In this document: one piece after another, positions 50,201-61,985 of the stretch
Position numbering within the stretch: the stretch's first letter is position 1
How the letters are laid out: each line of letters starts with the position of its first letter
From: Zanthoxylum bungeanum
Taxonomy: Eukaryota > Streptophyta > Magnoliopsida > Sapindales > Rutaceae
Assembly: GCA_019454045.1 (NCBI GenBank)
Contig: SKCR01037673.1
Location: 1 to 64,000 of the forward strand
DNA length: 64,000 nucleotides
Reading direction: 5' to 3'
The notes under the pieces: generated by a model
The model's database searches: none
What the model saw: only the letters and a program-made list of their open reading frames with translations
What the model was told of the DNA's origin: nothing
Position numbers and translations under genes: made by a program

Positions 50201-53200
50201 GTTTGTAAGATGCACGGGTTAAATACAGATGTGGGTTGGGATGATGTGCTGCGGGACTGTAATCGGCAACCCGAATTGCAGGGGTTATTAACTGAATTTA
50301 TGACCATCTTTCAAGAATCTACAGGGCTGCCCCCTCAACGCCTACATGATCATGCTATTCCGTTACTTGCTGGCGAGAAACCCCCCAACATACGACCCTA
50401 TCGGTACCCCCACTACCAAAAATTAGAGATTGAACGAATCATTTCAGATATGTTATCTTCGGGGATCATCAAACCTAGTACTAGTCCATTTTCAAGTCCT
50501 GTGTTGTTGGTACGCAAGAAAGATGGTGGTTGGCGATTTTGTGTCGACTATAGGGCATTGAATAGGATCACCATCCCGGATAAATTTCCAATCCCCGCCA
50601 TTGATGAACTTCTCGACGAATTGGGTGGCGCCACGCTCTTTACAAAGTTGGATCTTAAATCTGGCTATCATCAAATTCGGGTCTCGGACGGGGACACGGC
50701 CAAGACAGCTTTTCGTACTCATGACGGACATTACGAATTTCTGGTCATGCCTTTTGGTCTGACAAATGCCCCTGCCACCTTTCAAGCACTGATGAATGAT
50801 GTTTTCCGACCCCACTTACGGAAATTTATACTGGTTTTCTTCGACGACATTCTTATCTATAGTAGTGATTATACATCCCACTTACTCCATTTACGCACTG
50901 CCTTCCTACTGTTACGAGAACATCAGTTGGTGGTTAATCTTAAGAAGTGTTCTTTTTGTCAGCCCCAGTTGGAATATTTGGGGCATATCATCTCTACAGA
51001 TGGGGTTGCTGCCGATCCGGCCAAAGTTGCGAATATGTTGGATTGGCCACCACCCAAGGATGTCAAAGGGTTGCGGGGATTCTTAGGCCTCACGGGCTAC
51101 TACCGTAAGTTTGTGAAAGGTTACGGAGTCATTGCTCGACCTCTCACTCAGTTGTTAAAAAAGGGTTCCTTCCAATGGTCAGAAGAGGCACACACAAGCT
51201 TTCGAGTTCCTCAAAGTCGCAGTGGCTACTGTTCCAGTGTTGGCTGTTCCGGATTTCCAAAAAACCTTTGTCGTTGAAACCGACGCTTCAGGGGTTGGGG
51301 TTGGTGCCGTTTTGATGCAGGAAGGGCGTCCTTTGGCTTTTTTCAGTCAGGGTCTCTCTGATCGTGGACAGTTGAAATCAGTATATGAACGTGAATTAAT
51401 GGCTGTCGTACTCGCAGTCCAAAAATGGCGCCACTACTTACTGGGTAGCCATTTCATCATCCGTACCGATCAGCGCGCACTACGTTTTCTTCTGGATCAA
51501 CGACTGTTGGGCAGTGAACAACAGAAATGGGTCTCGAAATTGCTGGGTTTCGATTTCGAAATCCAATACAAGCCCGGGAACGAAAACCGTGCTGCTGATG
51601 CCCTTTCCCGAAAGCCATACCTGTTCACAACTGATCCACAACTGTCGGATACCGATTCCACTCACCTTTCCTGTACTATCCTGGCTCCTGCTCACCACTT
51701 CGTTGCCTTGTCTGTTGCCATGTGTGCAGGATTGGAAGGATTAGACAAGGAGACCCAGGAAGACAACCAACTTCGTAACATCATCCAGGACTTGATTAGC
51801 AACCCAGGAAGCCATTCGGGGTATAGTCTTCGAAAAGGTTGCCTTCTATTCCACGGCAAATTGATGCTACCCAAGAATTCTCCGCGAATCCCTCAATTGC
51901 TAGCCGAATTCCACTCTACTCCACAAGGGGGACATTCGGGATTTTTTCGGACTTACAAGCGCATATCCTCCGTTGTTCACTGGGAGGGTATCAAAAGGGA
52001 TGTTCAACAGTTTGTGGCTACCTGCGACGTTTGCCAACGCAGTAAGTATGAGGCGCTTAAACCTGGGGGATTGTTGCAGCCACTTCCAATCCCAACTCAA
52101 CCATGGAACGACATTTCGATGGATTTTATCAGTGGACTACCTAAATCCTTTGGTGTTGATACAATTTTCGTCGTGGTCGACCGTCTTACCAAATATGCCC
52201 ATTTCCTAACCTTGGCGCATCCCTACACTGCTAAAGATGTCGCTGCCCTGTTTGTCAAGGAAGTGGTGCGCCTTCACGGGTATCCGCAGACCATTATCTC
52301 AGACCGTGACAGCATTTTTGTTAGCACTTTCTGGTCAGAACTATTCAAGCATTCGGGTACATCTCTCCACATGAGCTCGGCTTATCATCCCCAAACGGAT
52401 GGTCAAACAGAAGTTGTAAACCGTTGTTTGGAGACTTACCTCCGTTGTTTTGTTAGCTATAAACCGAAACTGTGGTCGAAATGGCTCTCTTGGGCTGAGT
52501 ACTGGTACAACACGACCTATCAAGCAGCTGCTGGCATGACACCCTTCAAGGCGTTATATGGCCGTGACCCTCCTGTCTTTCTGAAGTTTTCTGGTATTGG
52601 CTCAGTCGTGGACGAGGTGCAGCAGCAAATTCTTGACCGCAATATCATTCTCGGTGAGCTCAAGGATCATTTATTGGCTGCGCAGAACCGAATGAGGTGC
52701 CAAGCAAATCGAAAGCGTAGGGATATTTCTTTTGCTGTTGGTGACATGGTCTTCTTACGATTGCAACCGTACCGCTTCAAATCCTTAGCCAGAAAGACTT
52801 GTGAGAAGCTCAGTCCCAGATTTTATGGTCCTTACAAAGTGCTAAAACGCATTGGCGAAACTGCCTATCGCCTTGCGCTTCCTTCCACGGCAAAGATCCA
52901 CCCAGTCTTTCACTCCTCACAACTCAAAAAGTCACTCTCTCCTGCCACTCCCGTGCAGCCTCTACCACCTTTTCTTTCTGATGAACTAGAGCTGCAGGTC
53001 TACCCTGAGACCATTTGCAAAACTCGAATGCTGCTGAATGGGGATGTGGAGGTGCTAGTGAAGTGGCTCCATTTACCTGATTATGAGAATACATGGGAAC
53101 CCTATAATACCATCCAACTACAGTTTCCTCTTTTCCACCTTGAGGACAAGGTGAAACTGGCAGCGGGGAGTAATGTTGCACCTCTGGTGACTCAAACTTA

Positions 53201-56200
53201 CTGCAGGAGGCCCAAGCCCATTAACAAGAACCAGGGCATGACTCAAGCTGAGTAACTACTCTTCCAGGATGACACGTAGCCGGTAGTTACGAATAGGCAA
53301 TTGTAATGAGTTGTTATATAGGCAATTATAGTGAGGTGTGAGTTATTCGGTTTTTGGGGAATATTGTTTTGAGGCTCTAGCCTTGTAGCTAGAAGTCGTT
53401 ATTGTTTCTCTTTCATTAATATGACTCAATGAACACAGATCTATTACTATAGCTTCATTCTCTTTTATTTCATTCAATTACAGCTTATACCCAAACAAAT
53501 ATCCAATTATAGTAAACACATTCTAGCGCAAATTACTGGGACCTAACACAGAACAATATCGATGGGGGCATGGAACATAAATTACAATATTGAGGAAAAT
53601 TGGTAGATGTACCTCGAACAAGCCATTTTCAAGGAAAAAACAGACATAACTTCCTTGGACGAAGATAGTGTTGCCAATAATTTTGCAAATGCTTCAAAAG
53701 TAGATGCTTCAGAAGGAACATCCAAGCATAGGGAGTTATAAAAGTAAGCTATTAAGCACGCCACACTTTTCTTGAGAAGAGAAATCCCTTTCTGCAAGTC
53801 CTTGTGTGTTTCAACAGAATGTGGAGATGCAGAAGTATAATTAATAGTACTTCTAGAAGAATCAAGTTGGGGCCTTCTCTCGGATTCTATTGGAGCAACA
53901 CCAAAGTTAATTAAGCTTCTATCAGTCCAAGAATTTTCTCCGCTACTGGAACAATAATTTTGGCGAGGAATAAACAGGGGATATTCATTGCTGCACGGGA
54001 CAATTACAATCAGTCGTAAGATCTTATATATCTAAGTTAGCCTATTACACTCCCAGTCAATATACCTTCGAAAAGAAGGGCGTGCATCCCGATAAGAATC
54101 ACGTTGCCATATTCGAGAGCAGGAACCCTGAGGGGAAGTTACAGAATAAATATAAACATGATCAAACCGAAACCAAATTATAAATACAGGGCAAATATCT
54201 TGTCTGTTTATTTTAATCCAAGAGGCAAGAACTACTGAACACTTCAAAAAGATAAAATAAAAATAAAAAAAAATAATAATAATAAAATAAAAAAATTATC
54301 TAGGAAAAAAGTTTCCAGTAAATATGGCAAAATTGGGAATATAATGGATTTATTTTTCTTTTACCGAACTATCAAAAATAAAAGATACCCGAAAAGACAC
54401 AAGACAGATCTCTAAACATTCATAAAGCCAAAATTCATATAATGCTTATTCAGGAAGAGTAAGTGCTTGACAACATGCATATAAGAGTGTGTAAATAACC
54501 CAAACACGTAATAAGACTAATAGACTATTCAGGAAAGGGAAAGATCTTGAAGCTGTATGTTCAGTCTGATATTAGAAGGTTGCAAGCGATCCCAGGCGAA
54601 AGGATTGTTTCACCAAAATATTATAAGCCAATTTGATAACCACAACATTTTGAATAAAGCTTAAAAGATGCTATCAATAAAAATCAAAGGATGCTCCTAT
54701 AAAGGTTGTGAGCAATAGATTACATCAATAATGTTTAAACAGCAGAATTTTTATTCAGCCAAATTATTGAGTCATCATAAATCACGCTTTTAATCCCCCA
54801 ACAACTGTTTGGAGAGTCTAATCACCAAAAAAACTCAGCAAGTACTAAGAGATCCAAAAGCATGGTCTCGATGGAACCTCAAGCCATTTATAGAAGTAGC
54901 ATCGGAGCTTACCGCAAAACCTGAGTTATGCAGAACAGGAACAGCCAAATTCTGGACCACAAGATTTAGAAGCTGCACCATGTATCTGTTCTCCAATCAT
55001 AGGATTTAGTGATTAGTACGAAGCAGAAATATATCCAGCCAGGCTAATAACCAACAGAACTGAATTTTTAAAATGACCGGTAATTGTAGTCTGTGGGATT
55101 TCATAAACATTACCAACATTATTTTTCTTGTTTATTTGTCCATTTGGATGAGAACAGATGATTACAATTTTTTTTAAAAATAAAAAATATGTATGTATAT
55201 TGTCAATGAAATAGAATAAAAAGATAATTACGTACAGTCTTAATGAAAGTTAAAAAGGATTACCCCAAAGATGCAGCAAGTTCTTCTGAGGAGACTGAGT
55301 GTGGGTCGAGTCCTCTAGGTAATCGTGCACCACAAATCTTGTCATACTGGCCACTAGATCCATCTCTTCTCTCTCCCTCTATATTCACCTGAAGAAACAA
55401 AATCAATGCATCATCTCTGAAAGCATCACAACAATCTCTTAGAAAAGTTAATGCTAGATATGAGAATCAACCAAAGCCATAGTCGTCGTCAAAGGCGTGC
55501 CTCAAGCTAAGCCTCAAACCACTGTGCCTCATTAAAGGTCAAACAAGGCAACCTTCATCAGACAAGAGCCTTTTGCCGGAGGTGCATGCCTTCGAAATGC
55601 GTCTAGGTGCGTCTCACATAAATGAGTGAGAAAAAACCTACCGAGTAACCAAACCAACTCGAAATAAAATTATATAACATTTCTTTGAAATATTAAAATA
55701 GGTTTTAAGGTAGGCTTTAAATTTCGACAAACATATTAAATTGTTTATCAGTATTGTATTATTATAATTATTTTTGATATATTTTCAGTGATTTCTCTTT
55801 ATTTTAGTTGATTGGATATTTATATTTCCCTAGGACCTTTTGCGCACTTGTGCGCCTTACGCTTTAACAACACCGATCAGAGCACTCCACTACCGGACAT
55901 GCCTTTGAGAACCAAGTGATCCTTTAGATGGAAACAACACACACACTCTTAAGCTTCAAACATCATTATAATATTTCATGTTTAAACTGCACTCCCAGCT
56001 GACGCAGTAATATAAAGCCTTGAAATTCAAATTCAATTAAAATTTCTTAAGCCTAAGCATTACAAGCCTTGGACTTCAATTAGATAAGCCTTTAGTACAA
56101 CTTTTGCATCTTAGTTCATGTTTGAACTTTGAAATCCTTACCCGACATTGGGGGAACAATTTGCATATCTGTTTTATAACCACAGACTGTTTATGAAGAA

Positions 56201-57305
56201 GTTCAGAAACAATAGCCATCTGCAATTGTAGAAAATTGTTAAGCAACAAGCATGGTAGTTCAGTAAACAAAAGACATTTTATATAGACGAAAAAAGTGCA
56301 AACTAGGATGAAGATATAGAAAACGATTTAAAACTAGTAGAACAGGATCATCAATACATATAATTGTCAAAACCTCTATGAAAATTGTATTAAGAGATGA
56401 TATATAAAAAAAATAAAAATAAAATGAAATTTGGATGATAGGCCTCACATGCCCCAAGCTCTGAGTGCAAATAAGGTTAGGATAGAATTTCTCTAGTTGT
56501 TCCACACGATTCTTTTCCATCTGCAAAGACGGAACACAAGCAGAAAACACATCTTCATTCATGCTGGAAACAAAATAAATCTTTTATAAATTCGTAATTG
56601 TACAACTAATAAAACTAAAGAATCTACAAGCATCTATAGTACCATGGAAATTGCTGATTCAAGAACCCCATATTTTACTTTCAAATCACAAGTTACCATC
56701 TCAATCTTCAACTTCCCTGTTGAAAATATAAAACATATAATTAAAGTAAAAGTTCAACAACCAACTTAAAATTGCATTAGAAGACAACAATTTAGAAGCA
56801 GCCAACCTTGCGAAAGTTGCTCTTTACTACGCTGGAGCTTTTCCCTCAAAATCGTTAGCTTATCATTCTGAAGCACTCTCCAATTCAGCTGATCATCAGC
56901 CTTGCCCTAACAATATTGATTTCGAAATTAAACTAAATCTAATAACAAAAACAAAACAAAAACAAAAACAAAAAAGAAGAAGAAGAAGAAGCAAACCTTA
57001 GCCACAAGAACTTCACTCAGTCTCAAATACAATGCATCTCGACGACTCTTCAGTGACTTCAACAAAGTATCACACTCCCTTAATCTAAATGTCACCAGAT
57101 AAATACGGCATTATCATACGCATTAAACGCAACGTTTTCCACCGGAAAACAAGCGCAAATATATATATATATATTATATTGAAAAATAAAATAGGCTTGA
57201 AGGTTAGAGATACCTGTAATTGGCACAGCCTGCACAAATAGAAGCGCGATTTGAATTATCGCAAATAGCGCAGTTACTGGCTTTCTTGTTCATCCTCAAA
57301 TTCAT
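47269..57305 (-). CDS. ATG14: ATG14, autophagy PI3-kinase complex subunit
   Basis: ATG14 is the subunit that directs the class III PI3-kinase complex (VPS34, VPS15, ATG6) to autophagosome formation. Twelve GT-AG exons join in frame: 57305-57214, 57084-56997, 56906-56807, 56716-56643, 56520-56449, 56219-56142, 55388-55264, 54985-54913, 54127-54066, 53990-53613, 47806-47719, 47469-47269. The product is 476 aa, near the length I recall for plant ATG14. The N terminus has a paired-cysteine motif (C12, C15, C24, C27; CAIC..CAGC). A coiled-coil stretch covers about residues 31-145, followed by FYPNLICTQSLGH, the LLHKQSVVIKQICKLFP block, QKGISLLKKSVAC and the C-terminal EDVEHWTR. The start at 57305 is followed by an in-frame ATG four codons later (57293). 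Intron 10 (53612-47807) holds a 5.5-kb retrotransposon on the opposite strand; the splice sites are intact. Exon 1 has a second copy upstream at 58714-58805. Confidence 0.93.
48064..48439 (+). repeat. 5' LTR of the Reina-like element
   Basis: It is nearly identical to 53174-53548. It has lost one C and gained ATG relative to the 3' copy within the stretch that encodes the pol C terminus there. Confidence 0.95.
48470..53255 (+). pseudogene. gag-pol of the Reina-like chromovirus, one frameshift
   Basis: A single polyprotein of about 1,590 codons broken at one place. The first frame (48470-51277) has a coiled N terminus and a gag domain (residues about 107-262, LPVFTGEDPYGW). It continues with the zinc knuckle CFRCEEKFFPGHRC (about 363-376), protease LIDSGATHNF (about 444) and RT (FCVDYRALN about 690, FFDDILIY about 790). 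The frame shifts by one base near 51195-51220. The second frame (to 53255) carries RNase H (ETDASGVGVGAVL), the integrase HHCC domain (HSTPQGGHSG to CDVCQRSK), the DDE core ([23 protein letters not shown]) and a C-terminal chromodomain (VLVKWLHLPDYENTWEP). The last 27 codons lie in the 3' LTR. All catalytic residues I can check are present. Confidence 0.92.
53174..53548 (+). repeat. 3' LTR of the Reina-like element
   Basis: It starts TGTTGCACC and ends CCTAACA. Its first 82 bases are also the end of the pol frame. Confidence 0.95.
55480..55880. mobile_element. MITE-like insertion in ATG14 intron 6
   Basis: GC-richer ends in inverted orientation (left GTCGTCAAAGGCGTGCCTCAAG, right the reverse of GTTGTTAAAGCGTAAGGCGC) resemble plant MITEs with AAGGCG-type ends. 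A target duplication was not identified. It is in an intron and does not touch splice sites. Confidence 0.5.
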
Positions 57306-58240
57306 TGTTAACAAATTAATCAATTTATTTATTTATAATTCCAATTGCTGCAGATTGGAACCACAAACTAGAGAATTTAATTCTTTGGAAAACATAAATT
57401 ACTGAGATTCTGAAGGAGCAGGGCCGGAAATTAAAATCAACGGTGCAAGATCACCGGAGATTCATGATCGTAAGGAACCGTGCAATCGTGTAAGCTTTTT
57501 GTTCATGGCTTAGGCACAACTTTCAATTTTGCACCAGGAAGAAAAATAATAAGTTAAACATTCTCCCTTAAATTTTTGGGGAAATTAATGAATTTGTGAA
57601 ATTTATAGGGGTCTCCCCGGGATGATAACAAGTTTAGGGGCAGTAACTTGTCATTCACAATTCAGTGAATTAAACGACATGTCATGTAAGCATTGACATT
57701 TTAAGTGGTATGCCGGTTGGATTTTACTACCTTTAACCGACCTGTCGTTTATTCTCAAAACTTTAGCATGTTTCCGCCCTTTATGATATAAATTTTTCTT
57801 TTAAATCAAGTCAAATTTATACATTTTCGTTTAATTCTATTGGTATAAAATTATCAAAGAGACAAGGAATTAAAAAATAAAAAATAAAACACACACTCCA
57901 CACACGTGCGTTTGAAAAAAATATTTTTTTTTAACTTTTACTTTAAAACTTATAAATCTCCCAAAATATAAAGTATTTCATAAAAAATTATATATTATTA
58001 ATTTACAAATCATAAATTTCAAATAATACTCATTTTAGATATGTTTCTAAAAAAGATTATAGATAAGTAGAGAAAATACTTTTTATAATATTTGAATAGA
58101 AAGTTATAAGAGAAGACTTGTATAACCTTTAGATTACACTAAGTAATGAAAAGTAAATATTATATATAATTACATAATTAATCTCATAATTCTAGCAATC
58201 AATACTAATTAGTAATAATTAGTATATTTCTAATTCTAAC
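57306..58240 (-). promoter_or_regulatory. ATG14 proximal 5' flank (copy 1)
   Basis: It contains the likely 5' UTR (57306-57540) and promoter. The sequence is repeated without meaningful change at 58806-59740. No clear TATA box could be assigned. The distal part is LTR sequence of a minus-strand copia. Confidence 0.45.
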
Positions 58241-58291
58241 ACTCCCCTCAAGTTGGAGCATACATATTATATGTATGATGCTTGCTACAAT

Positions 58292-58676
58292 TAAGAGTGG
58301 CAAAAAAGTCCGGGTCCAGTTTGGTCCGTTCGGGATAAAAAAACTCGGGTCTGGGCTTTAAAATTAGAGGTCCGATTAGGGCCCGGGCCTGAGCCGGGCT
58401 CGACCCATGCTTAAAATAAATAAATTATATATATATATTTTTATATTAAAAAATGGTCAGGTTTTTCCCGGGCCCAGGCCTAAAAATTACTTCTCGGGCT
58501 CGGGCCGGGCTTTGATAAGCCCGATCTAAGGGTGGCAGAAAAGACCGGGTCAGGTCCGGCCCGGCTCGGGCCGGGCCCCATAATAAAAGAGCCCGAGCCG
58601 GGCTTTCCATTTTTGGCCCGGGCCAAAACCCAAGAAAAAAAAACATATATATATATATATATATATAATATATATA
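58292..58676. mobile_element. Truncated copy of the nested MITEs in duplication unit 1
   Basis: It matches 59792-60176. It includes the start of the outer MITE (58292) and of the middle MITE (58527), and is cut at the AT-tract junction of the tandem duplication. The GC-rich CGGGCCGGGC-type sequence here is MITE subterminal DNA, not coding. Confidence 0.85.
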
Positions 58677-58713
58677 TATTGAAAAATAAAATAGGCTTGA
58701 AGGTTAGAGATAC

Positions 58714-58805
58714 CTGTAATTGGCACAGCCTGCACAAATAGAAGCGCGATTTGAATTATCGCAAATAGCGCAGTTACTGGCTTTCTTGTTCATCCTCAAA
58801 TTCAT
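58714..58805 (-). other. Duplicate copy of ATG14 exon 1
   Basis: Identical to 57214-57305, including both in-frame ATGs, the CAIC..CAGC motif and the GTATCTC donor. Exon 1 has no acceptor, so a transcript starting from this distal copy could splice over the proximal exon to exon 2 and give the same protein. Confidence 0.85.
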
Positions 58806-59439
58806 TGTTAACAAATTAATCAATTTATTTATTTATAATTCCAATTGCTGCAGATTGGAACCACAAACTAGAGAATTTAATTCTTTGGAAAACATAAATT
58901 ACTGAGATTCTGAAAGGAGCAGGGCCGGAAATTAAAATCAACGGTGCAAGATCACCGGAGATTCATGATCGTAAGGAACCGTGCAATCGTGTAAGCTTTT
59001 TGTTCATGGCTTAGGCACAACTTTCAATTTTGCACCAGGAAGAAAAATAATAAGTTAAACATTCTCCCTTAAATTTTTGGGGAAATTAATGAATTTGTGA
59101 AATTTATAGGGGTCTCCCCGGGATGATAACAAGTTTAGGGGCAGTAACTTGTCATTCACAATTCAGTGAATTAAACGACATGTCATGTAAGCATTGACAT
59201 TTTAAGTGGTATGCCGGTTGGATTTTACTACCTTTAACCGACCTGTCGTTTATTCTCAAAACTTTAGCATGTTTCCGCCCTTTATGATATAATTTTTCTT
59301 TTAAATCAAGTCAAATTTATACATTTTCGTTTAATTCTATTGGTATAAAATTATCAAAGAGACAAGGAATTAAAAAATAAAAAATAAAACACACACTCCA
59401 CACACGTGCGTTTGAAAAAAATATTTTTTTTTAACTTTT

Positions 59440-59741
59440 ACTTTAAAACTTATAAATCTCCCAAAATATAAAGTATTTCATAAAAAATTATATATTATTA
59501 ATTTACAAATCATAAATTTCAAATAATACTCATTTTAGATATGTTTCTAAAAAAGATTATAGATAAGTAGAGAAAATACTTTTTATAATATTTGAATAGA
59601 AAGTTATAAGAGAAGACTTGTATAACCTTTAGATTACACTAAGTAATGAAAAGTAAATATTATATATAATTACATAATTAATCTCATAATTCTAGCAATC
59701 AATACTAATTAGTAATAATTAGTATATTTCTAATTCTAACA
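59440..59741 (-). repeat. LTR of a minus-strand copia element (extent approximate)
   Basis: On the minus strand a purine tract TTGAGGGGAG is followed at 59741 by TGTTAGAATTAG, an LTR start. It is repeated at 58241 in duplication unit 1. The other end of the LTR could not be set, and no 5' LTR lies in the window. Confidence 0.6.
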
Positions 59742-60026
59742 CTCCCCTCAAGTTGGAGCATACATATTATATGTATGATGCTTGCTACAATTAAGAGTGG
59801 CAAAAAAGTCCGGGTCCAGTTTGGTCCGTTCGGGATAAAAAAACTCGGGTCTGGGCTTTAAAATTAGAGGTCCGATTAGGGCCCGGGCCTGAGCCGGGCT
59901 CGACCCATGCTTAAAATAAATAAATTATATATATATATTTTTATATTAAAAAATGGTCAGGTTTTTCCCGGGCCCAGGCCTAAAAATTACTTCTCGGGCT
60001 CGGGCCGGGCTTTGATAAGCCCGATC

Positions 60027-61391
60027 TAAGGGTGGCAGAAAAGACCGGGTCAGGTCCGGCCCGGCTCGGGCCGGGCCCCATAATAAAAGAGCCCGAGCCG
60101 GGCTTTCCATTTTTGGCCCGGGCCAAAACCCAAGAAAAAAAAACATATATATATATATATCTATATTATATATATATATATATATGTTTGTAGCATTTGT
60201 ATTTATTTATAGCATTTAAATTGTTAATTTATCAATGAAACTTGTGATTTATTTGTGAATTGTCTTTGCATATAGTGTGAATGTATTTTGTATTTGTATG
60301 TTTTTAATTTTTTTTAAAATTCGGGCCAGAAAAAATCCTGGGCCTGAGCCCGGCCCGTTGCCACTAGGGATGACAATTTTACCTGCAAACCCGCAAAAAC
60401 CCGCCCGTAATGGGTAGGATTTGGTAAATATATTAGTGGGTGCGGTGCGGGTTTGGTAATTTAAAGCAGAGCCCGCTGCGGGTGCGGTGCGGGTTTGGTA
60501 TTTAAGAAAAAAATGCGGGTATCCGTTGCTGGTATCCGCATACCCGCAATATTATTTTTTATTAATTAATATTTTTAGGACAATATAAAAAAACCTTCAT
60601 AAAAACAACTAACAAAACCTAAACCTAAAACATTAATCCACAATTCCACACTCCCACTCAGCCGCAGCCCGCAACCTGCCCAACTGAAAATTTTTTGCAT
60701 GACTATTATTGTTTTTTTAATCACACTTGTTAATAAAATTATAATACAAAAATTTGGATTAAGTTCACATGATCAGAAACGGGAGATGAGCAAAATAAGC
60801 TAGTGTTTGCTGTAACTTCAGTAGCTTTCCTGCTTCTTCATTACACTTACACCACTTGAGCCTTGTAAGTGTCACTTTTATTACACTTAGCATAAAACAT
60901 ATGACCAAAGGTTGGTGATTACTTTTTAGCTTATTTTCGATTGAGTTGGCTAACTTAGATAATTATAATTATGAAGGGAAGAACTCGTTTTAATTATGTT
61001 TATATGAAAAAATAAACATACGGTACTGAGTCTTTCATAATTTATGTTATCTATGTATTGTATATACATACATTGCATGTTATATATGTCAAATGAAAAA
61101 CAAATGTGAAAACTACAGCTAGCAATTAAAAATAAATTATTTAATTAAAAAAAATATATTATTAAGAACACAAAGTAATTCAATATTTTAAAAACCCGTA
61201 AAAAATCTGTTGGGTACCAATACGGGTTTGGTAATTTATTTTTATATGCGGTGCGTGTTTGGTAATGAAAATTAAAACCCGCAACGGGTATGATGCGGGT
61301 TTGGTAATTTATTTACATATGCGGGTGCAGGTCTGGTAATGGAAAACCCGCACCATACCCTACCCACTGCCATCCCTAGTTGCCACCCTTA
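60027..61391. mobile_element. Middle hAT-type MITE of the nest
   Basis: Ends TAAGGGTGGCAGAAAAGACC and, once the inner element is taken out, the reverse of TAAGGGTGGCAACGGGCC. Perfect 8-bp target duplication GCCCGATC (60019-60026, 61392-61399). It lies inside the outer MITE. Confidence 0.92.
60365..61378. mobile_element. Inner hAT-type MITE of the nest (1014 bp)
   Basis: Ends TAGGGATGACAATTTTACC and the reverse of CTAGGGATGGCAGTGGG. Perfect 8-bp target duplication GTTGCCAC (60357-60364, 61379-61386). It inserted in the right terminal repeat of the middle MITE. Subterminal regions are rich in CGGGTTTGGTAAT and its inverse. Confidence 0.93.
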
Positions 61392-61432
61392 GCCCGATCC
61401 GAGCCCGACCCATTGCCATGCTTAGCTACAAT

Positions 61433-61985
61433 GAAATTAATGCGAGGAACTCGAAGAGATTTAATAAGGATATCTGCTAATTGATGAAACTGGTAGCAAT
61501 ACATTCCCGATAGAATTTTCTCTCTGATAAAGTGAGAATCCACTTCTATGTGTTTGGCCTTCTCATGAAACACAACATTAGATGTGGTATGTAATGTTGT
61601 TTGATTGTAATAGATTATCTTCATTTGTACTCCTCCTCCAAACTTTAATTCCTACAATAACTGTTTTAATCAAACCAGCTCGCATGTTGCTAAAGCCATA
61701 GCCTAATATTTTACTTTTGCATTGGACCTAGCGATGACAACTTGCTTCTTACTCTTCCAAGATATTAGATTACCTCCAATCAGAACACAATATCAAGTAT
61801 TAGGGCGTCTATCTGACGGAGAACCTGCCTAATCTGCCTCAAAAAATCCAATTACGTGAGTATTCCTCTTATCTTCATATATCATTCATTGGTCTGGTGC
61901 TCCTTTTAAACTCTTTCCAAGTGTGATTTCTATGTTATGTATGATCGTGCCTAAGAGCATATCTGTTGAAGTAGATTCATCTTTT
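61433..61985 (-). pseudogene. Copia RT-RNase H remnant, minus strand
   Basis: Minus-strand frames read GGNLISWKSKKQVVIARSNAK, AMALATCELV, then FHEKAKHIEVDSHFIREKILSG and QLADILIKSLRVPRINFIV, the end of copia RNase H. Stops interrupt it. The coding end was split by the outer MITE, and PPT and LTR follow beyond the MITE at 59741. Confidence 0.87.

Larger units (their letters stand above)
48064..53548 (+). mobile_element. Ty3/gypsy chromovirus, Reina-like, in ATG14 intron 10
   Basis: Full-length element of 5485 bp. LTRs are 376 bp (48064-48439) and 375 bp (53174-53548), starting TGTTGCACC and ending GGGACCTAACA. The 5-bp target duplication CAGAA lies at 48059-48063 and 53549-53553. A primer site TGGTATCAGAGC follows at 48443. 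Small size, short LTRs and a chromodomain fit the Reina clade. The LTRs differ at only about 8 sites, so the insertion is young. It lies antisense to ATG14. Confidence 0.95.
57177..60176. repeat. 1.5-kb tandem duplication spanning ATG14 exon 1 and upstream DNA
   Basis: 57177-58676 and 58677-60176 are copies with a constant 1500-bp offset. I saw only two 1-bp indels, which cancel (near 57412/58913 and 57787/59288), plus changes in the AT tracts. Both junctions lie in (AT)n tracts, at 57160-57180, 58644-58680 and 60144-60186, which suggests unequal exchange or slippage between AT repeats. An assembly artefact is also possible. Confidence 0.95.
59792..61424. mobile_element. Outer hAT-type MITE of a three-level nest
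   Basis: Ends TAAGAGTGGCAAAAAAG and the reverse of TAAGCATGGCAATGGG. Perfect 8-bp target duplication GCTACAAT (59784-59791, 61425-61432). It inserted near the 3' end of copia pol on the minus strand. Confidence 0.92.

Noticed and set aside
57220..57405. Plus-strand 61-codon open frame, repeated at 58720
   Set aside because: It is the antisense shadow of ATG14 exon 1 and its 5' UTR. It is duplicated only because the region is.
58446..58741. Overlapping open frames rich in Gly, Pro and Arg in the GC-rich patches (also at 59946-60146)
   Set aside because: They are MITE subterminal CGGGCCGGGC repeats read as protein. They are identical in both duplication units and lack any domain.
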